From Desulfovibrio sp. (GTDB lineage: Bacteria > Desulfobacterota > Desulfovibrionia > Desulfovibrionales > Desulfovibrionaceae): a stretch of 8,350 nucleotides of DNA. The notes under the pieces are model-generated. The model did not search any database and had not been told where the DNA came from. It was given only the letters and a program-made list of their open reading frames with translations. The stretch is from the NCBI GenBank assembly GCA_014804865.1, contig JAAUYY010000142.1, forward strand, positions 1 through 8,350. Direction: 5' to 3'. The position numbers and the translations under genes were made by a program. Shown piece after piece: positions 7,204 through 8,350 of the stretch. Within the stretch, counting starts at the first letter, position 1. Each line of letters starts with the position of its first letter.

Positions 7204-8350
7204 TCAGGGAGCGACCGCCGGATTTATTTTGCCGACATGGTATTGCCACAAACGAGTCGCGACGCATTTCTCGGCGAGTTTACGACCGCGCTCTTTCATT
7301 TCTTCGACGTTCGAAAGAACGCTCTCGAGCCTGTTCGCGAGAGATTTCGGATCGCCCGACTCGAAATAATAGCCAAGCTCGCCAAGTTCCTCCTCAAAAA
7401 CAGGCAATTTTGGAGCCACGATCGGTTTCCCCAGAGCCATTGCCTCGGCCAGTTTCAGCGGAGTTACGAGTTTGCAAACTTGATAGGGCTTCCTGGGCGC
7501 GCACACAAGGGAGCAACGCGCCAAGAACTCCCTGGCCATATCTCGCGATACGCGCCCGTGAAAGAACACGCGATCCCCGAGCCCGGCCTGGTCGACAAGA
7601 TTCTCCAGAAATTTCCGGTTTTCTCCGTCGCCAGCTATATTGAGCCTGATTTTCCGGTTCCGATCCCGCAAAATCCCTATGGCCGTTATGAGCGTGTCCA
7701 GGCCTTCGTATTCCACGAGCGAACCGGCGTAGCAGAGCGTGTCCGGCTCGGTCTCGACGCTCGCCCCTGCTATAAAATCGCGGTTTACGCAGTTCGGAAG
7801 GATTTCAATCTTGTTGGCGTCGAGTGTCCAGTTTTCGAGCAGGAAGTTTTTGAGCGATTTGGAAATGACTAAAAGTCGATCCGCGTTCTCGGCGACGAAT
7901 CTTTCGAGATCAAGCCCCATTTCGTAAGCGGGCGAATTCTGAAAGGCGGGATCGCGGGAAGCTCGCGACAATTCCCACAAGCCGCGCATTTCGTATTGGA
8001 AGGGCAGGCCAAGGCGACGGGCGGCGATAAGGGCGGGCATCGCGTTGGTATGATTGGACGCCGCGTGGATCGCTTTCGCGCCGATCTTCCGAGCCTCTTC
8101 CTCGATCTTGCGCGCTCCTTTCAGAGCGTAAGAAACGAGGGCTCGGGCCTTCCCAGGGCTTTTTATATGGGAGTATTCGATGCCGTCCAGAATCGTTTTT
8201 TCTCCCGCGGGCTCCGCGAGTCGGTCTCGGCGATCCCACGGATAACCTGTTCGCGTCATGACGCGAAAATTAATTCCGCTCGCGCTCATGGCGCGCAACA
8301 GCGCGTGCGTCCTCGATGTATAGCCGCTGGAATGGTAGGGGACGCAGGAC
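7204..8350 (-). CDS. GT4-family glycosyltransferase, 5'-truncated by window edge
   Basis: The frame is open from the right edge to the TGA at 7204-7206, giving 381 visible residues. A TTG at 8296-8298 could be taken as a start, but the residues before it (YHSSGYTSRTHAL) are the conserved N-terminal loop of GT4 enzymes, so the true start lies beyond base 8350, probably by only a few tens of codons. The protein has the two-domain GT-B layout. The N-terminal acceptor domain includes YEMRGLWELSRAS (residues 119-131) and LLVISKSLKNFL (159-170). The C-terminal donor domain includes YAGSLVEYEGLDTLI (207-221), IAGDGE (238-243), and VTPLKLAEAMALGKPIVA (295-312), where the conserved glutamate binds the nucleotide sugar. 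It should transfer a sugar from a nucleotide sugar with retention, at the cytosolic face of the membrane. Sugar and acceptor are unknown. It is the first visible gene of the minus-strand operon and lies 1 bp from the CgeB-like gene. Confidence 0.9.
   Translation of the reverse strand, partial: SCVPYHSSGYTSRTHALLRAMSASGINFRVMTRTGYPWDRRDRLAEPAGEKTILDGIEYSHIKSPGKARALVSYALKGARKIEEEARKIGAKAIHAASNHTNAMPALIAARRLGLPFQYEMRGLWELSRASRDPAFQNSPAYEMGLDLERFVAENADRLLVISKSLKNFLLENWTLDANKIEILPNCVNRDFIAGASVETEPDTLCYAGSLVEYEGLDTLITAIGILRDRNRKIRLNIAGDGENRKFLENLVDQAGLGDRVFFHGRVSRDMAREFLARCSLVCAPRKPYQVCKLVTPLKLAEAMALGKPIVAPKLPVFEEELGELGYYFESGDPKSLANRLESVLSNVEEMKERGRKLAEKCVATRLWQYHVGKINPAVAP

Noticed and set aside
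7237..7872. Open plus-strand frame of 211 codons opposite the GT4 gene
   Set aside because: It is antisense to the GT4 donor domain and has no domain resemblance; long shadow frames are expected at this G+C content.
1..8350. Search for CRISPR arrays, insertion sequences, tRNA or rRNA genes and attachment sites
   Set aside because: No regularly spaced repeats, transposase motifs, terminal inverted repeats or cloverleaf-like segments were seen; nearly all of the window is accounted for by six coding genes.

Overview
The window reads as part of a cell-envelope or extracellular glycan locus from a diderm (Gram-negative) bacterium. That assignment rests on a periplasmic HlyD-type adaptor next to a Wzx-type lipid-linked glycan flippase, together with membrane and cytosolic glycosyltransferases. 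Composition is roughly 50-55% G+C (estimated by eye). I cannot name a genus or phylum from the sequence.

The layout is two converging gene groups with almost no non-coding DNA. On the left, plus strand: the 3' part of an HlyD-type adaptor (1-864, running off the left edge) is followed after 21 bp by a MOP/Wzx-type flippase (886-2313). On the right, minus strand, four genes run towards the centre: a GT4 glycosyltransferase (8350-7204, running off the right edge), a CgeB-like glycosyltransferase (7202-6117), a membrane GT2 synthase fused to a short-chain dehydrogenase/reductase (6113-3924), and an LTA-synthase/sulfatase-superfamily phosphotransferase (3934-2423). The four are spaced by 1 bp, 3 bp and an 11-bp overlap, so they almost certainly form one operon. 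The groups meet in a 109-bp gap (2314-2422), and the promoters of both lie outside the window.

Working model (inference): GT4 and the CgeB-like enzyme add sugars in the cytosol. The GT2-SDR protein makes, and perhaps extrudes, a polysaccharide or glycolipid at the inner membrane. The LtaS-like protein decorates it outside the membrane with a phospho-alcohol group such as phosphoglycerol or phosphoethanolamine. The flippase and adaptor belong to glycan translocation and envelope-spanning export. The most unusual element is the one-chain GT2-SDR protein: its GT half keeps the D,D,D,QxxRW signature and an FxVTxK-like motif as in cellulose synthase, and a complete classical SDR domain sits where BcsA has its PilZ domain. 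Its coupling to an LtaS-like enzyme suggests a phospho-decorated glycan pathway that is worth testing.
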